64,000 nucleotides of DNA from Paulownia fortunei. Lineage: Eukaryota; Streptophyta; Magnoliopsida; Lamiales; Paulowniaceae. Under the pieces are notes generated by a model. It did no database searches and was not told the DNA's origin. It worked only from the letters and a program-made list of their open reading frames with translations. Made by a program: the position numbers and the translations under genes. The stretch covers positions 16,235,445-16,299,444 of the forward strand of contig CM033107.1 in NCBI GenBank assembly GCA_019321725.1. Reading direction: 5' to 3'. Positions 34,669 to 44,169 of this stretch are shown here, in pieces (the first letter of the stretch is position 1; each line of letters opens with the position of its first letter).

Positions 34669-37569
34669 TGTGATACCCGAGCCTCTTACTACTCACATGG
34701 CCAAATATGATTCATGCATTACCTCTTAATTTTATATGCTATTTTCATTTCTATTGACATTGCATAATTTATTTCATTTTATACTACATTTTTGAATATT
34801 AAACTTAATTTTGAAGTTCTTTCACGGTATTAGTTATGAATTTCCTAATCTAAGTAGTTGATTTTATATTGAAATAAGAAGAAAATGAGGTGGATCAATA
34901 TTAGATATAGATGGGATATATAGGTTATAATTTTGGAAGTGATAAAAGTGTTACTAGTAATCTTATACGATTTAATTTGATTTGATCAAGTTATTTCAAA
35001 AGTATATATTTGTAAATTAATATACTTGGGATATTAGACATGATATAATGTCATTTAAGTGTCCTATTACAAGGCCCATATATGCATATGATTTTAGAAA
35101 TGCAAACTTGATATTTCGTTAAAAATCGGATGTGAATCGGTTTGGAATCGAATGAACGGACATAGGAAATAACTATGGGAATGAATGGTGACTAAGATAG
35201 GTTGCAACCAAATAAAAATAGGTGAGACACACAAGATTAGGGCTGCAAGATAAGGGAGAAAATCAGATTTTGCTATTTACTTGCCACCTCATGCTTTCTT
35301 ATTAAGCTTAAGCTAACATCTCAAGCAAACACCTCAAACCCTTCACCTTTAAGCAACGACCAGACCCTCATTTCAGCCATTTTCATCTTCCAAACACACA
35401 CCTTAAGGTCTCCAAGTGATCCAAATTGATTCCAAGTTGAAATAAAAGCAAGAAAAGCAAAGGAGAAGTGATTACCATCAAGTTAACCTCAAAATCTGCA
35501 TAGGTAACACTTATCTACGGTTTTGCCTTTGGTTTTCAGATTATTATGAATGGTTTTATTGTTTATTAATCTTTAAATATCTCTTATAAAAGTTTTAGGA
35601 AGTTTTTAGTTAGACTTTGGTGCACAAAGAAAGGGTTTTTGATGACAAACACTTAATAGGATATACTTGTAGTAGAAACTGTCATCTTACTATTTTCTTG
35701 TGTTTTAGGCTTCAAAAGTGTATGGTATGTTGAATAAAACCTATAATTATTACCATTTACATGACCATATATGAGTTAAGAGTATTGGAATGAAGTTTTA
35801 TCAGTTGGAAATTGAAATAGAGAATGAAATTGGAGAAACACTCAAACTGCCAAAATAGCAAAATTTGTTTTGGTGTGCTGCTGTGAAGGAAACTGAATTA
35901 AGGGAGCTAAATCCATTATTTTTGGTAATATTATGACCTGGTTGTCTCCTTTTATATGTTATCTAAGTATGGTAAAAATGTTGGAGTGATTGAATATACT
36001 TAATGGTGCCAAAACCATTAATGTCATGAAGTGTGCAAAACTGTCACGGTAGGAAACAATTTGTTTCAGTATGTCGTGAAGAGAGCTGAACTTGGAAAGT
36101 TATATACGTGATTTTTAGCAATTATATGATATGGTTACATTTATATACATGTTATCTAAGTGTGGTAAAAATTTTGGAGTGATTGGATATGCTTAGGGAT
36201 CTTAAAATTATCATGCAACTAAACTTGACAGCAAGAAAATATTAAAATGTGAATCTGCCACATTTGATCACTTAGCATGTTTCAACCTAGACATGTTGCT
36301 ATTGAGTGTTAACAATTAGGTACATGCTATTAGAGTTATAATACTTCAATTACATGATGTTTTCATGTATTTAAGATGAGAAATTGAGGTATTTGAGGGG
36401 CTATATTGGGTTCTAGTTTGTGAAAGCTTGATTGTTAGCTTATAGCTTGGTGTTTAAGGTCTAGTACGAGATTTTGTGCTTTCAACTTGCCAAATTGGGA
36501 ATGGTGCTTGATGTTGGGTAATATTACAGGCTATTTTACATCTAAGGTTGGAGAGGAATACTAAACAAATTTAGACTAAGCCACCAACCAAGTGAAAGGT
36601 AAGTAAAGATTCATTTGCAACCACAATGTATAGACATAGTAGATGTGTGAATTATATGTAATATCATAAATCATATGTGCATAGTAGAGGGCTCTCCATT
36701 GAGCATACATACATGGGTATTGTCATTAGCACGTGCATGCATCATATACGAGCATTGTGATAAATCTTGCATTGCACGGCATGATTCAGAGAAAGGAAAA
36801 TATTTTGCTGACCACTACTAGTGCACCAAAGCATGCATGGATTTGCATGGTTTTATGCATGGATTTGCAGGTTTGCGTGCATGGATTTGCATGTGTATGA
36901 GTATGCATGGATTTGCATGTTTATATGATTATTGGCCATTGGATTATGGCGATGTACAGAGCTCTTTTCCGGTGCATGGGATAGTAGTGTTGGTCAGGGG
37001 CCCAAGAAAGAAATGATTTTGAGAGAAATATTTTGATGCATATAATTACATTGTGAGCATAGTATTTTGAGTTGCATGACTTGATATTGTGGATTATTCT
37101 TTGACATGCATAATCTTTACTTGCGGAGCGTTAGCTCGTATAGTTTATACATTGTAGGTGAGTACGACGATACTTGAAGCATCTTTTATTGACTGGGCGG
37201 CAGTTGGAGCTCCTGTAGGTGTCTGAGAGAATGTGTACATGGATGACGACCTGTTGGGCTATTTTGTTGACTTGTTATATTTTGAGTCTGTTGTATTATA
37301 TTTTTAGACTGGTACTATATTTCGCTTTTAAAACTTTACTGTAAATAAGTATGTAAATATTGGGTCGTTGTGGGTGTTGAGCTTTTATATAAATACCGAT
37401 CCCGCTATATACATGACATGTGTTATAAAGTATTTTAAATAGGGTTGTGCATGTAAGAAGTGATTTATCTTTTCTTAAAGTATTAAAAAAAATATTCTAT
37501 GCATGCACACAGGTTCTATCATGTCAAATTATAATATATATCTAGTTGTATAGTAATGGGGGTGTTACA
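34669..37569 (+). mobile_element. Solo LTR K (2.9 kb, same family as J)
   Basis: It starts TGTGATACCCGAGCC and ends GGGGTGTTACA, flanked by a perfect 5-bp duplication CATAA. It lies inside solo LTR D and is the third level of nesting. It aligns along its length with solo LTR J (21552-24338) and has no PBS, PPT or coding region of its own. Compared with J it has extra blocks: a duplicated segment near 35990-36190 (repeated AAGTGTGGTAAAAATTTTGG-like text) and a small repeat array at 36831-36920. Confidence 0.87.
36831..36920. repeat. TGCATGGATTTGCA minisatellite in LTR K
   Basis: Four imperfect copies of TGCATGGATTTGCA, separated by short variable spacers, lie between the GTGCACCAAAG segment and ATTATTGGCC. 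Solo LTR J has at most one degenerate copy at the same place (near 23520). The motif contains CATGCA, the core of the plant RY/Sph element. Confidence 0.85.
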
Positions 37570-39028
37570 CATAAATAGCATTATATGATTCTTGTGATAC
37601 AGCAATTGAAAGTTTCAACTTATCTCAAATCCACTTTGTGCTAAGTGAGAAGGTCAATCTCTTTGGAAAATAGGATGTGTTAAAGGTCTAACATAATTAA
37701 ATCATGTACCATTTAATATCTTTTTTATAAATTATTTAGTTTATTCTAGTTAAAATCATATATACTTTTCAACCTTTTGTAAATAATTCCATATCAATTA
37801 CATAACCTGAAAAACAATGCATACTCCATATTTTACTACTAATTCAAGACATTAAACGTTAGGGCAGCCATTAAATAACTAATAATTTAAATATAATTAT
37901 TAGGGTAGCTCCGAAAACATGCACACAATCCAAATTAACATGAGTATATTCGATTCTAACTTAAATTATTTCTAACCATCAATTAAAAAAACTAATTGCT
38001 ATTGTTCTCAATCATTCATAGGAACTTCAAAACATAATATAAATATTACAAGATTAATAGAAGTAAGTAAATTAAGCATATTTCACAAAATAATCAATTT
38101 TGCTAGAAACTATTTTAACTAACTTGGTTTTGGCTTCAAGTCTATCCTACTTGAGTTTTCATTCATACAAAACATATACTAAAACATGTAACCATCCAAG
38201 ATACTATAAATTCATCATAAGAAATACTGAAAAAGAATATATCTTGATTAAGTTGGAATTAAGCTTGAAAATCAATGATTTTCAAGTTTAAAATGGTAAA
38301 AACTTATTCTAGTTTGTGTTGTATGGATTCCTATGGATTGAATTCAATTTTTGTGAGTAAGAGAGTGTAGAAATTTGGGAAAAACTTTGGAGAAGAAGGC
38401 TGGTCATTTTTGAGGAGCTTTTACAAGAAAACATGACTAAAATGATTTTTTTGACATTTCAAAGACCTAAGTGGAAGGTGACGATTAGTTGCATCGTGCT
38501 TGGTGTCTTCTCATATCAAAAGCCACGTTTATTGATTAGTGAGATGACAAGAATTGATGATTTGGTATTATAATCAAATGTAATGTGGTTTAGAATGATT
38601 TCATACAACCTAGTCAACCTACTAATCAAATTACACCATTTTACATACTTTTAATTCTTAGCCAAATGTAACATATTTCATGCAAATATTTAGACAAATA
38701 ATCACTTTAGAATGTAACAAGTATGGAATAATACAAATAATTTATTTCATGGTCATTCAACACATCAATATTCCTTAATCAAGATACCAAACTTTTCACT
38801 ACAAAAAGTTACTTAAGTAATGTGTTAATAAAAAAAATAAAAGTTTGATCTCATATTTTATGTACTAGTGCATGTTAAAGTATAAGTGGAGCATATAGTA
38901 ATAATTACTCATGTTCGTGCAATCATGTTATTGGTATGCCATAATCTAATAATACGTATTGATTAGATGCATATTCATTCAAGATGTTTATTATTGGCTA
39001 TGTGGAGATAATTAGGCATTACATTTTA

Positions 39029-39400
39029 GCTCATTAAATTCATGTGATGCAGGTGCAAATGTACAAATTTAGAGGTTGACTGAGTCTCCAGAGCGACCGG
39101 ACAGATATTTATTCATATGTCATGCTTCGAGCTGTTTTGCAGTCTATTTTGAAAATTTTGTTTTATTTTTAAATAAGGCGCTTTATTATGGTTTTGTAAA
39201 TAGACGTACTCAGTTTTAATTTATGTATATGGTGTGTTTAAAACGAAATGAAATAATAAATGAATTCAAGTTATTTCTCTTATAGCCAAAAAGGAAACTT
39301 TTATTAAAAACACAACTCTAGTATTCATGAAAAGTTAACATTTCTTGACTTAATTGTATCAGCTTATTTAGGTTCAACACTTAGGTTAAGTGGTGTTACA
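39029..39400 (+). repeat. Gypsy-C 3' LTR, right piece
   Basis: This continues the LTR interrupted at 33821, including the GAATTCAAGTTATTTCTC block shared with the 5' LTR. It ends TGGTGTTACA at 39400. The host flank begins with ATATCTCTGTTG. Confidence 0.86.
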
Positions 39401-39576
39401 ATATCTCTGTTGATATTTAGATATATATATATATATATATTAGATTGAACAAGATATGTTTCAATAAATTTTGGACCCTTTTGAATAAAAATGCATAAAT
39501 TATTTTTATTCAATTTATATATATCTAAATTAAGTTTACAAGGATATTAAAAATTATATATTTATAATATTTTTTT
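39401..39576. repeat. Host flank of gypsy-C, copy 1
   Basis: AT-rich sequence with an (AT)n run at 39420-39440. About 125 bp (39401-39528) recur at 40568-40675 with a few substitutions and indels. The last ~50 bp are not shared and lead into a second LTR end at 39577. Confidence 0.82.
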
Positions 39577-40567
39577 ATATATTAAAAGGATATTGAAAGG
39601 TACGTGATTTAATCATATTAGACCTTTAATACAACCTATCTTCCAATTAGATTGGTCTTTCCACTTAGCACAAAGTGGACTTGATGTAAATTAAAATTTT
39701 TATTTGTTGTATCACAAGAATCATATAATGTTGTTTATATTTTAATGTGATTGTCATTATTTGTCAAATGATGTAATATTTGATGCATTTATGGTTCATA
39801 AAATATGATAATATATGAAGAATATAATGAGGTTTTAAAAAGGAAGTATGGTACTTGATTAAAAGTCGGGTAGGTAAGGGACCGACGGACCCAACAAATG
39901 GTAGCAAATACTTGAGGTTGAAAAATCGGTATAGGAAAGCCATAATGAATTAGACAGAATACAGCTAATACCTGAGGTTGAAAGACTAAGTATAGACATC
40001 CTGTATTATTTCTCTTATTGGTCAATCATTACGAACAAGTTTCTAAAACCACGGTCTATAACTATTAGTTGGGTACCACACTTCAAAAGTCCTAAAGAAT
40101 GATTTATGAATGAAAGTTATTAAATTCAATAATACATTTAAGTATTTATGTGACTTCATGTACGCTATTTTTTTTCATTAGTTTCAAGGGTTTAACTCAT
40201 TAGATTTATGTGATGTAGGTGCAAATATGCAGATTTAGAGGTTGAATAAATCTCGAGAGCAACCGGACAAAGATTTGTTCATATGCCATGCTTCGAGCTA
40301 TTTTGTAGTCTATTTTAAAAACTTTGTTTTGTTTTTAAATAAGCCGCTTTGTTATGATTTTGTAAACAGATGTACTTAGTTTTAATTTATATATATGGTG
40401 TGTTTAAAACAAAATGAAACAATAAATGAATTCACGTTATTTCTCTTATAGCCAAAAGGAAAACTTTTATTAAAAACATAACTTTAGTATTCATAAAAAA
40501 TTAACATATCTTAACTTAACTCTATCAGTTTATTTAGATTTTGCATTTAGGTCAAGGGGTGTTACAA
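39577..40567 (+). repeat. Second copy of the gypsy-C LTR 3' part
   Basis: This is LTR text from the ATTAAAAGGATATTG position (equivalent to about 33185 in the 3' LTR) to AGGGGTGTTACA at 40567, with no insertion of LTR D. It shares with 39029-39400 a distinctive AGTCTATTTT stretch. Because the same host flank follows both copies, this is a tandem duplication of LTR end plus flank, not an independent insertion. Confidence 0.84.
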
Positions 40568-40700
40568 TATCTCTATTGATATATATATATATATATTAGA
40601 TTGAATATGTTTCAATAAATTTTGTACCCTTTTGAATAAAAATGCACAAATTATTTTTATTCAATTATATATATGCACAAATACTTATTCATATTTATCC
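40568..40700. repeat. Host flank of gypsy-C, copy 2
   Basis: It begins ATATCTCTATTG with an (AT)n run at 40578-40600 and matches 39401-39528. It then continues as unique AT-rich host sequence. Confidence 0.82.
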
Positions 40701-41483
40701 AAAAGAGTTCAAAATTCATTCAGATTAAATAGTTAATATATATTTTGAATTCAAATAATTGAAGTAATTTTTTCATGTTTAATATTTTTTAGGTATTTAT
40801 TATACTCTTTTATTACTTTAATTTTTTTAAAATATGAATTACTTCAATTGCTTACTATTTTAAAAAATATATAATTTAATTTTTTTCTATTTAATAAAAT
40901 TAAAACTAAATTTAAAATGTAAAATATTCAAAATATACTTAAAAATTATATATATTGGTTGCATTAAGAGATATGAGAGTAAATGTTACATTTGTAAGTT
41001 TAGAAAACTATTTAGGACTATATATGAAGTTGAGGGGAATTTTAAGTATTTTGTCCTTTTTTAAAAAATAAATTATATATGGACTTTAGTGTAAACGTTG
41101 CAAAAATCGGGAAGACTTTACCCGTCAAATATAAAAGCTAGCGTTCTACAAAAATTTATTGGCTAAATTCCGAAATATGATACGAACTAAGGCTAATGTT
41201 CTGAAATCTAAATTCTCTAGAAATTCCTGGAGGAAGGACATTTCAATGCCCAGGACCAGGAGCCCCATTTGGACTTGTCCACCTCAGTCTCTCTTAGCCG
41301 CCGGCCGAGTCAAAAGTAGTTGGAGTTTAGACTTTAGACATTTTTTATTCTAAATTCTCGTGCTTTTCCACGGTCCCTCCCATTGCACTCAGACGCGTGT
41401 TCTTGGAAACTTCACTCCCCAAACACGCCTTGGACCCGGACTCTTCACCAAGTTGCCCACTGCCCACCCCAACCATAGCTTTC
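40701..41483. other. Upstream region of the arabinogalactan peptide gene
   Basis: No gene is seen. 40700-41150 is very AT-rich with poly-A/T patches. 41230-41460 is clearly more GC-rich than its surroundings and holds the candidate cis-elements listed below. This composition change fits a proximal promoter. Confidence 0.6.
41296..41302 (+). promoter_or_regulatory. GCC-box-like element
   Basis: AGCCGCC lies about 190 bp upstream of the TATA box. It matches the core bound by plant ethylene-response factors. A W-box-like TTGACT (minus strand, 41308-41313) is adjacent. These are consensus matches only. Confidence 0.4.
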
Positions 41484-41491
41484 TTTATATA
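41484..41491 (+). promoter_or_regulatory. TATA box of the arabinogalactan peptide gene
   Basis: TTTATATA is followed by a CT-rich stretch (CCCATTTCTCTCTGC) and lies 133 bp before the start codon. This is an ordinary arrangement for a plant promoter with transcription starting near 41515-41525. Confidence 0.65.
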
Positions 41492-41623
41492 CCCATTTCT
41501 CTCTGCTTTTCCCTTGTAATATAACAAACACTTATTTGTTTGTTGGATACAAATACAATCTTTCTGAGATTCCTCAATTCTAATTCTTCATTTCTTTTCG
41601 ATTTTTGTCAGTCTCATAATTTG

Positions 41624-41952
41624 ATGATGAGTTCCATGGGCATTAGGTATTTCTCCCTTCCCATCATTGGTTTTATATTGATGGCACTTTCCCAATACAG
41701 CTCCGGACAGGGCGTGGCCCCTACACCTGCACCCATTGCTCCTTCCAACTACGGTCAGTATTTGTCTTCATACAATCCGATTCATAGTCCATGTTCGGAA
41801 TTTCAGTATCATGGGTTAAGTATTGAAAGTCTGTGTTTAAAGAAGAAATTGCTTAAACTTTGTGATTTGGTTATGCAGGCACAGCGATTGATCAAGGGAT
41901 TGCTTATGTTCTCCTACTTCTTGCGCTGGCGATTACGTATTTAATCCACTGA
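41624..41952 (+). CDS. Arabinogalactan peptide (AGP16/20/22/41-like), two exons
   Basis: Exon 1 is 41624-41753 and exon 2 is 41879-41952; spliced, they give 67 residues and a TGA stop at 41950-41952. Residues 1-30 form a hydrophobic secretion signal (SLPIIGFILMALSQ). Residues 31-41 carry a Pro/Ala-rich core (VAPTPAPIAPS) whose prolines would be hydroxylated and carry arabinogalactan. Residues 44-67 begin GTAIDQGIAY and end LALAITYLIH, the hallmark GPI-attachment tail of this plant family. In the family the product is a tiny GPI-anchored cell-surface proteoglycan peptide; its exact role is poorly known. The first ATG (41624) is used, though 41627 or 41636 would also give a signal peptide. It is the only intact host gene here. 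Confidence 0.93.
41754..41878 (+). other. Intron of the arabinogalactan peptide gene
   Basis: This 125-bp intron has donor G-GTCAGT and acceptor TTATGCAG-G. It splits the glycine codon before TAIDQG, just ahead of the GPI signal. Reading straight through gives an unrelated tail, so splicing is required for the family C-terminus. Confidence 0.9.
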
Positions 41953-42590
41953 TTAGAATACTTTCTTTTTTTTTTCTTTTGGTGAGAAATTATTTTTACT
42001 ACTATTACTAATAATTATTCGATTCTTTATGTATTTTCTCCTGTTATTAGAGGGGGAATCCTTGATATTTCATGTTTGTAGCTTGCTTGTAGAGAAATTT
42101 TAAAAAGAAAAAAGCTATTTTAGATTTTATTGAATAGGCAAATTCACACATAAATATATACTATATACTCATGTATATGAGGGTGAATTTATAATAAGAC
42201 GTAGATTCAATACATATTATTGAATATAATATTTATTTATCAAATATAACATTTATTAGGCCGAATCATTGGCACGGCTTTAAAAATCATTGGCAATTAA
42301 GGCTGAAAGTGGTTGCAGGTTTGTAAGAAATTGGACAAAATTTTTGAAATGTGAATGAGTACATGACAATTAAAAATATGGTATACAATTGAGTGATTAT
42401 TGCAGGATCAGATAAATAAGTCCTAATTTAGATTTGAGCTACAAGCATTAAAGCAAGAATTATTCAACACAAAAGTCAATGGTGGAGATAAATTGAGACA
42501 CTGCAAATTCTGAAAAAAGTCTAATTGTAACAATCTTAAAAAAATTCTATAGTTGGAATTTGAACTTTAGTAAGATAAACACTTATATGA
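41953..42590 (+). other. 3' untranslated and downstream region
   Basis: A pyrimidine-rich tract (41965-41982) follows the stop and AT-rich sequence continues. AATAAT near 42009 could be a plant-type near-upstream polyadenylation signal. No other gene is visible up to the foldback element. Confidence 0.45.
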
Positions 42591-42627
42591 ACAATTCTAA
42601 AATAAAATCGCTCATATCCGATATTTT

Positions 42628-42775
42628 AATACATATTCTTTGAGTAGTATTAGCCACAAATTCTAAAATAAAATCACTCATGTCCGACGTTTCCTATGGA
42701 ATATGGTATCTTATAGTAGGATACCATATTCTATAGTACTAGAATTTGTCTAATATTACTCAAAAAATATGTATC
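42628..42775. repeat. Foldback (MITE-like) inverted repeat
   Basis: The left arm at 42628-42665 (ACATATTCTTTGAGTAGTAT core) is the imperfect reverse complement of 42741-42775. Inside it, a perfect 12-bp inner stem GAATATGGTATC (42699-42710) pairs with 42720-42731 around a 9-bp loop. A direct repeat of TTCTAAAATAAAATC (42595 and 42661) overlaps the left arm. No transposase is present and I found no clear target duplication, so MITE status is tentative. Confidence 0.65.
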
Positions 42776-43780
42776 TAAAAAATAATTCAAGCGTCCTGAA
42801 TTAAGTAGTCTTATTTTCCTGTTATGATATCAGAAATAAGACTTTATTTTCTAAAATATTTCTGTTTCCAAAAATATGTTAACACAATTATATCTCAACC
42901 ATTATACTTAAAAGGAAAATGTAAAAGTAGATAAATCTTACTTTTTTTTTTTCAAATTAATCTGATAATTAAAACTCTTTACTGGTTCAAATTGAATCAA
43001 TTAAAATGGGACGTAGGGAGTATGAAAAGGCTTACACGTTCAATACTTTTTGGTGCATGTATTATTACATTTGTCCACCATTGACAAAAAAGAAATTATC
43101 ATAAAAAATAAATAGAATATGTTTTTTATTCTTTTTAGTTATAATATACTCATTTATTAATCTACTCTATATTTATTATTAAGTCACATCTTAATAGTAT
43201 AACTTGGCTTTGTATTTAACAAATTTCAGCAATCCAAATAATGATACTTATAATTGAGAAAAATATGTAAAATATGATTTTTTATGTTTTACATAAATCA
43301 AATTATATATTTTTAATCAACGTATCCTAACAATGTTGCGTCCTTATTTTTTGATAATTGCCATCTCATCATGTCCATTTCTCGTGTTGAAACAATATAA
43401 AAAGATACTAAACAAATATTTATTCACAAGAAATAATATAATTTTATATTCGATTCTTTTACTATTTTTTGTTACGTTTTCTTTCATCAAAATCTAAACT
43501 ACACACGGAGCTCAAAAAATAGAAAATAAAAATAAATATAAAAAGAAGCAGAAGAAGAATGACGCACAATTTTACTCGTTGGAGTTAAAATGAACGGAAG
43601 TGAGATATGTTGGGATCTTGGGATGTCAAGATGCAGGTTATATATATATAAGATGCAGGATATATATATATATAAGCGCATAAGGAGCCCAACCCACACT
43701 GATTGCATCATATTAAACTTTGGCCACAGAGTCCGCAGCACAGTAATTGTTTCATATCGAAATTCAGTCGTAGGTTCCCA
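42776..43780. other. AT-rich intergenic sequence
   Basis: No gene found. It contains two short TA-rich runs at 43638-43650 and 43660-43674 flanking AAGATGCAGG, a local direct duplication of GATGCAGGTTATATATATA-like text. Nothing else is notable. Confidence 0.55.
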
Positions 43781-43785
43781 CTAAC

Positions 43786-43845
43786 ATTCAAACCCCACCC
43801 TACCGTTGGAAGCGAATTCAAGTTGATAGTTCTACCAGTTGAGCT
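43786..43845 (-). repeat. Possible tRNA-derived SINE remnant
   Basis: The minus strand reads AGCTCAACTGGTAGA at 43831-43845, close to a tRNA/SINE A box, and GGGGTTTGAATG at 43786-43797, a weak B-box match. Box spacing is near that of tRNA-derived SINEs. No poly-A tail or target duplication was recognised. Confidence 0.3.
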
Positions 43846-44000
43846 GTGTCCCGGGACAACAGAAAATACTTTTTGCATATACATGCATGCACATACACAT
43901 AAAATACATGTATTGATATTTACATTTATATAATTACAAAGCAGTTTGACTAAAGACCATAGCATATCCAATTGAATGTCAGTTTATAGCAGTTTATCTA

Positions 44001-44026
44001 TTTTATTTTATTTTATTTTATTTTTT
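44001..44026. repeat. (TTTTA)n microsatellite
   Basis: Four TTTTA units are followed by a T run; a simple sequence repeat. Confidence 0.95.
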
Positions 44027-44164
44027 CAGAGGAGCAGTCGATATATGTTATATTCAAATTTCAAATATATAAACAATTGTATCATTCAAAATATTAAGAT
44101 ATTAAATACTAATAAAAAAAACTACTATATGAGTAAATTAGATATCCACATTAAGGCTCGAACC

Positions 44165-44169
44165 TAAAA
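44165..44169. repeat. Target-site duplication of solo LTR E
   Basis: TAAAA is repeated exactly at 46468-46472. Confidence 0.9.

Larger units (their letters stand above)
33822..39023 (-). mobile_element. Solo LTR D, split by solo LTR K
   Basis: Minus-oriented LTR of the gypsy-C subfamily with plus-strand ends TATAACTCCCC and TAGGCATTACA. Its two pieces are 33822-34668 and 37575-39023, and there is no internal domain. It is flanked by GTTTA (33817-33821) and TTTTA (39024-39028), a 5-bp duplication with one mismatch. Removing it restores the gypsy-C LTR text. The terminal TG is TA in this copy, as also in solo LTR E. Confidence 0.85.
25387..39400 (+). mobile_element. Gypsy-C: Ty3 chromovirus, left-truncated, with nested insertions
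   Basis: Plus-strand relative of gypsy-1 with truncated 5' LTR (25387-27297), PBS (27303-27314), decayed gag-pol (27501-31915), PPT (31901-31914) and a 3' LTR in two pieces (31916-33821 and 39029-39400). The 3' LTR is split by solo LTR D, which is split in turn by solo LTR K. It carries more stops than gypsy-1. The left junction at 25383-25386 has an AAAA overlap with the copia LTR and no target duplication, so about 370 bp of the 5' LTR have been deleted. Confidence 0.88.

Noticed and set aside
36831..36920. Regularly spaced short repeats considered as a CRISPR array.
   Set aside because: The repeats are only ~14 bp, spacers are 4-15 bp and not unique, and the context is a plant LTR with no cas genes.
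42590..42800. Inverted repeat considered as a microRNA precursor.
   Set aside because: The arms are asymmetrical (33 against 9 bases between outer and inner stems) and there is no evidence of transcription. Kept only as a foldback element.
43499..43971. Several overlapping 64-87-codon frames on both strands.
   Set aside because: They derive from TA-rich repeats and a tRNA-like stretch. There is no codon-bias or domain evidence, and frames on both strands compete.
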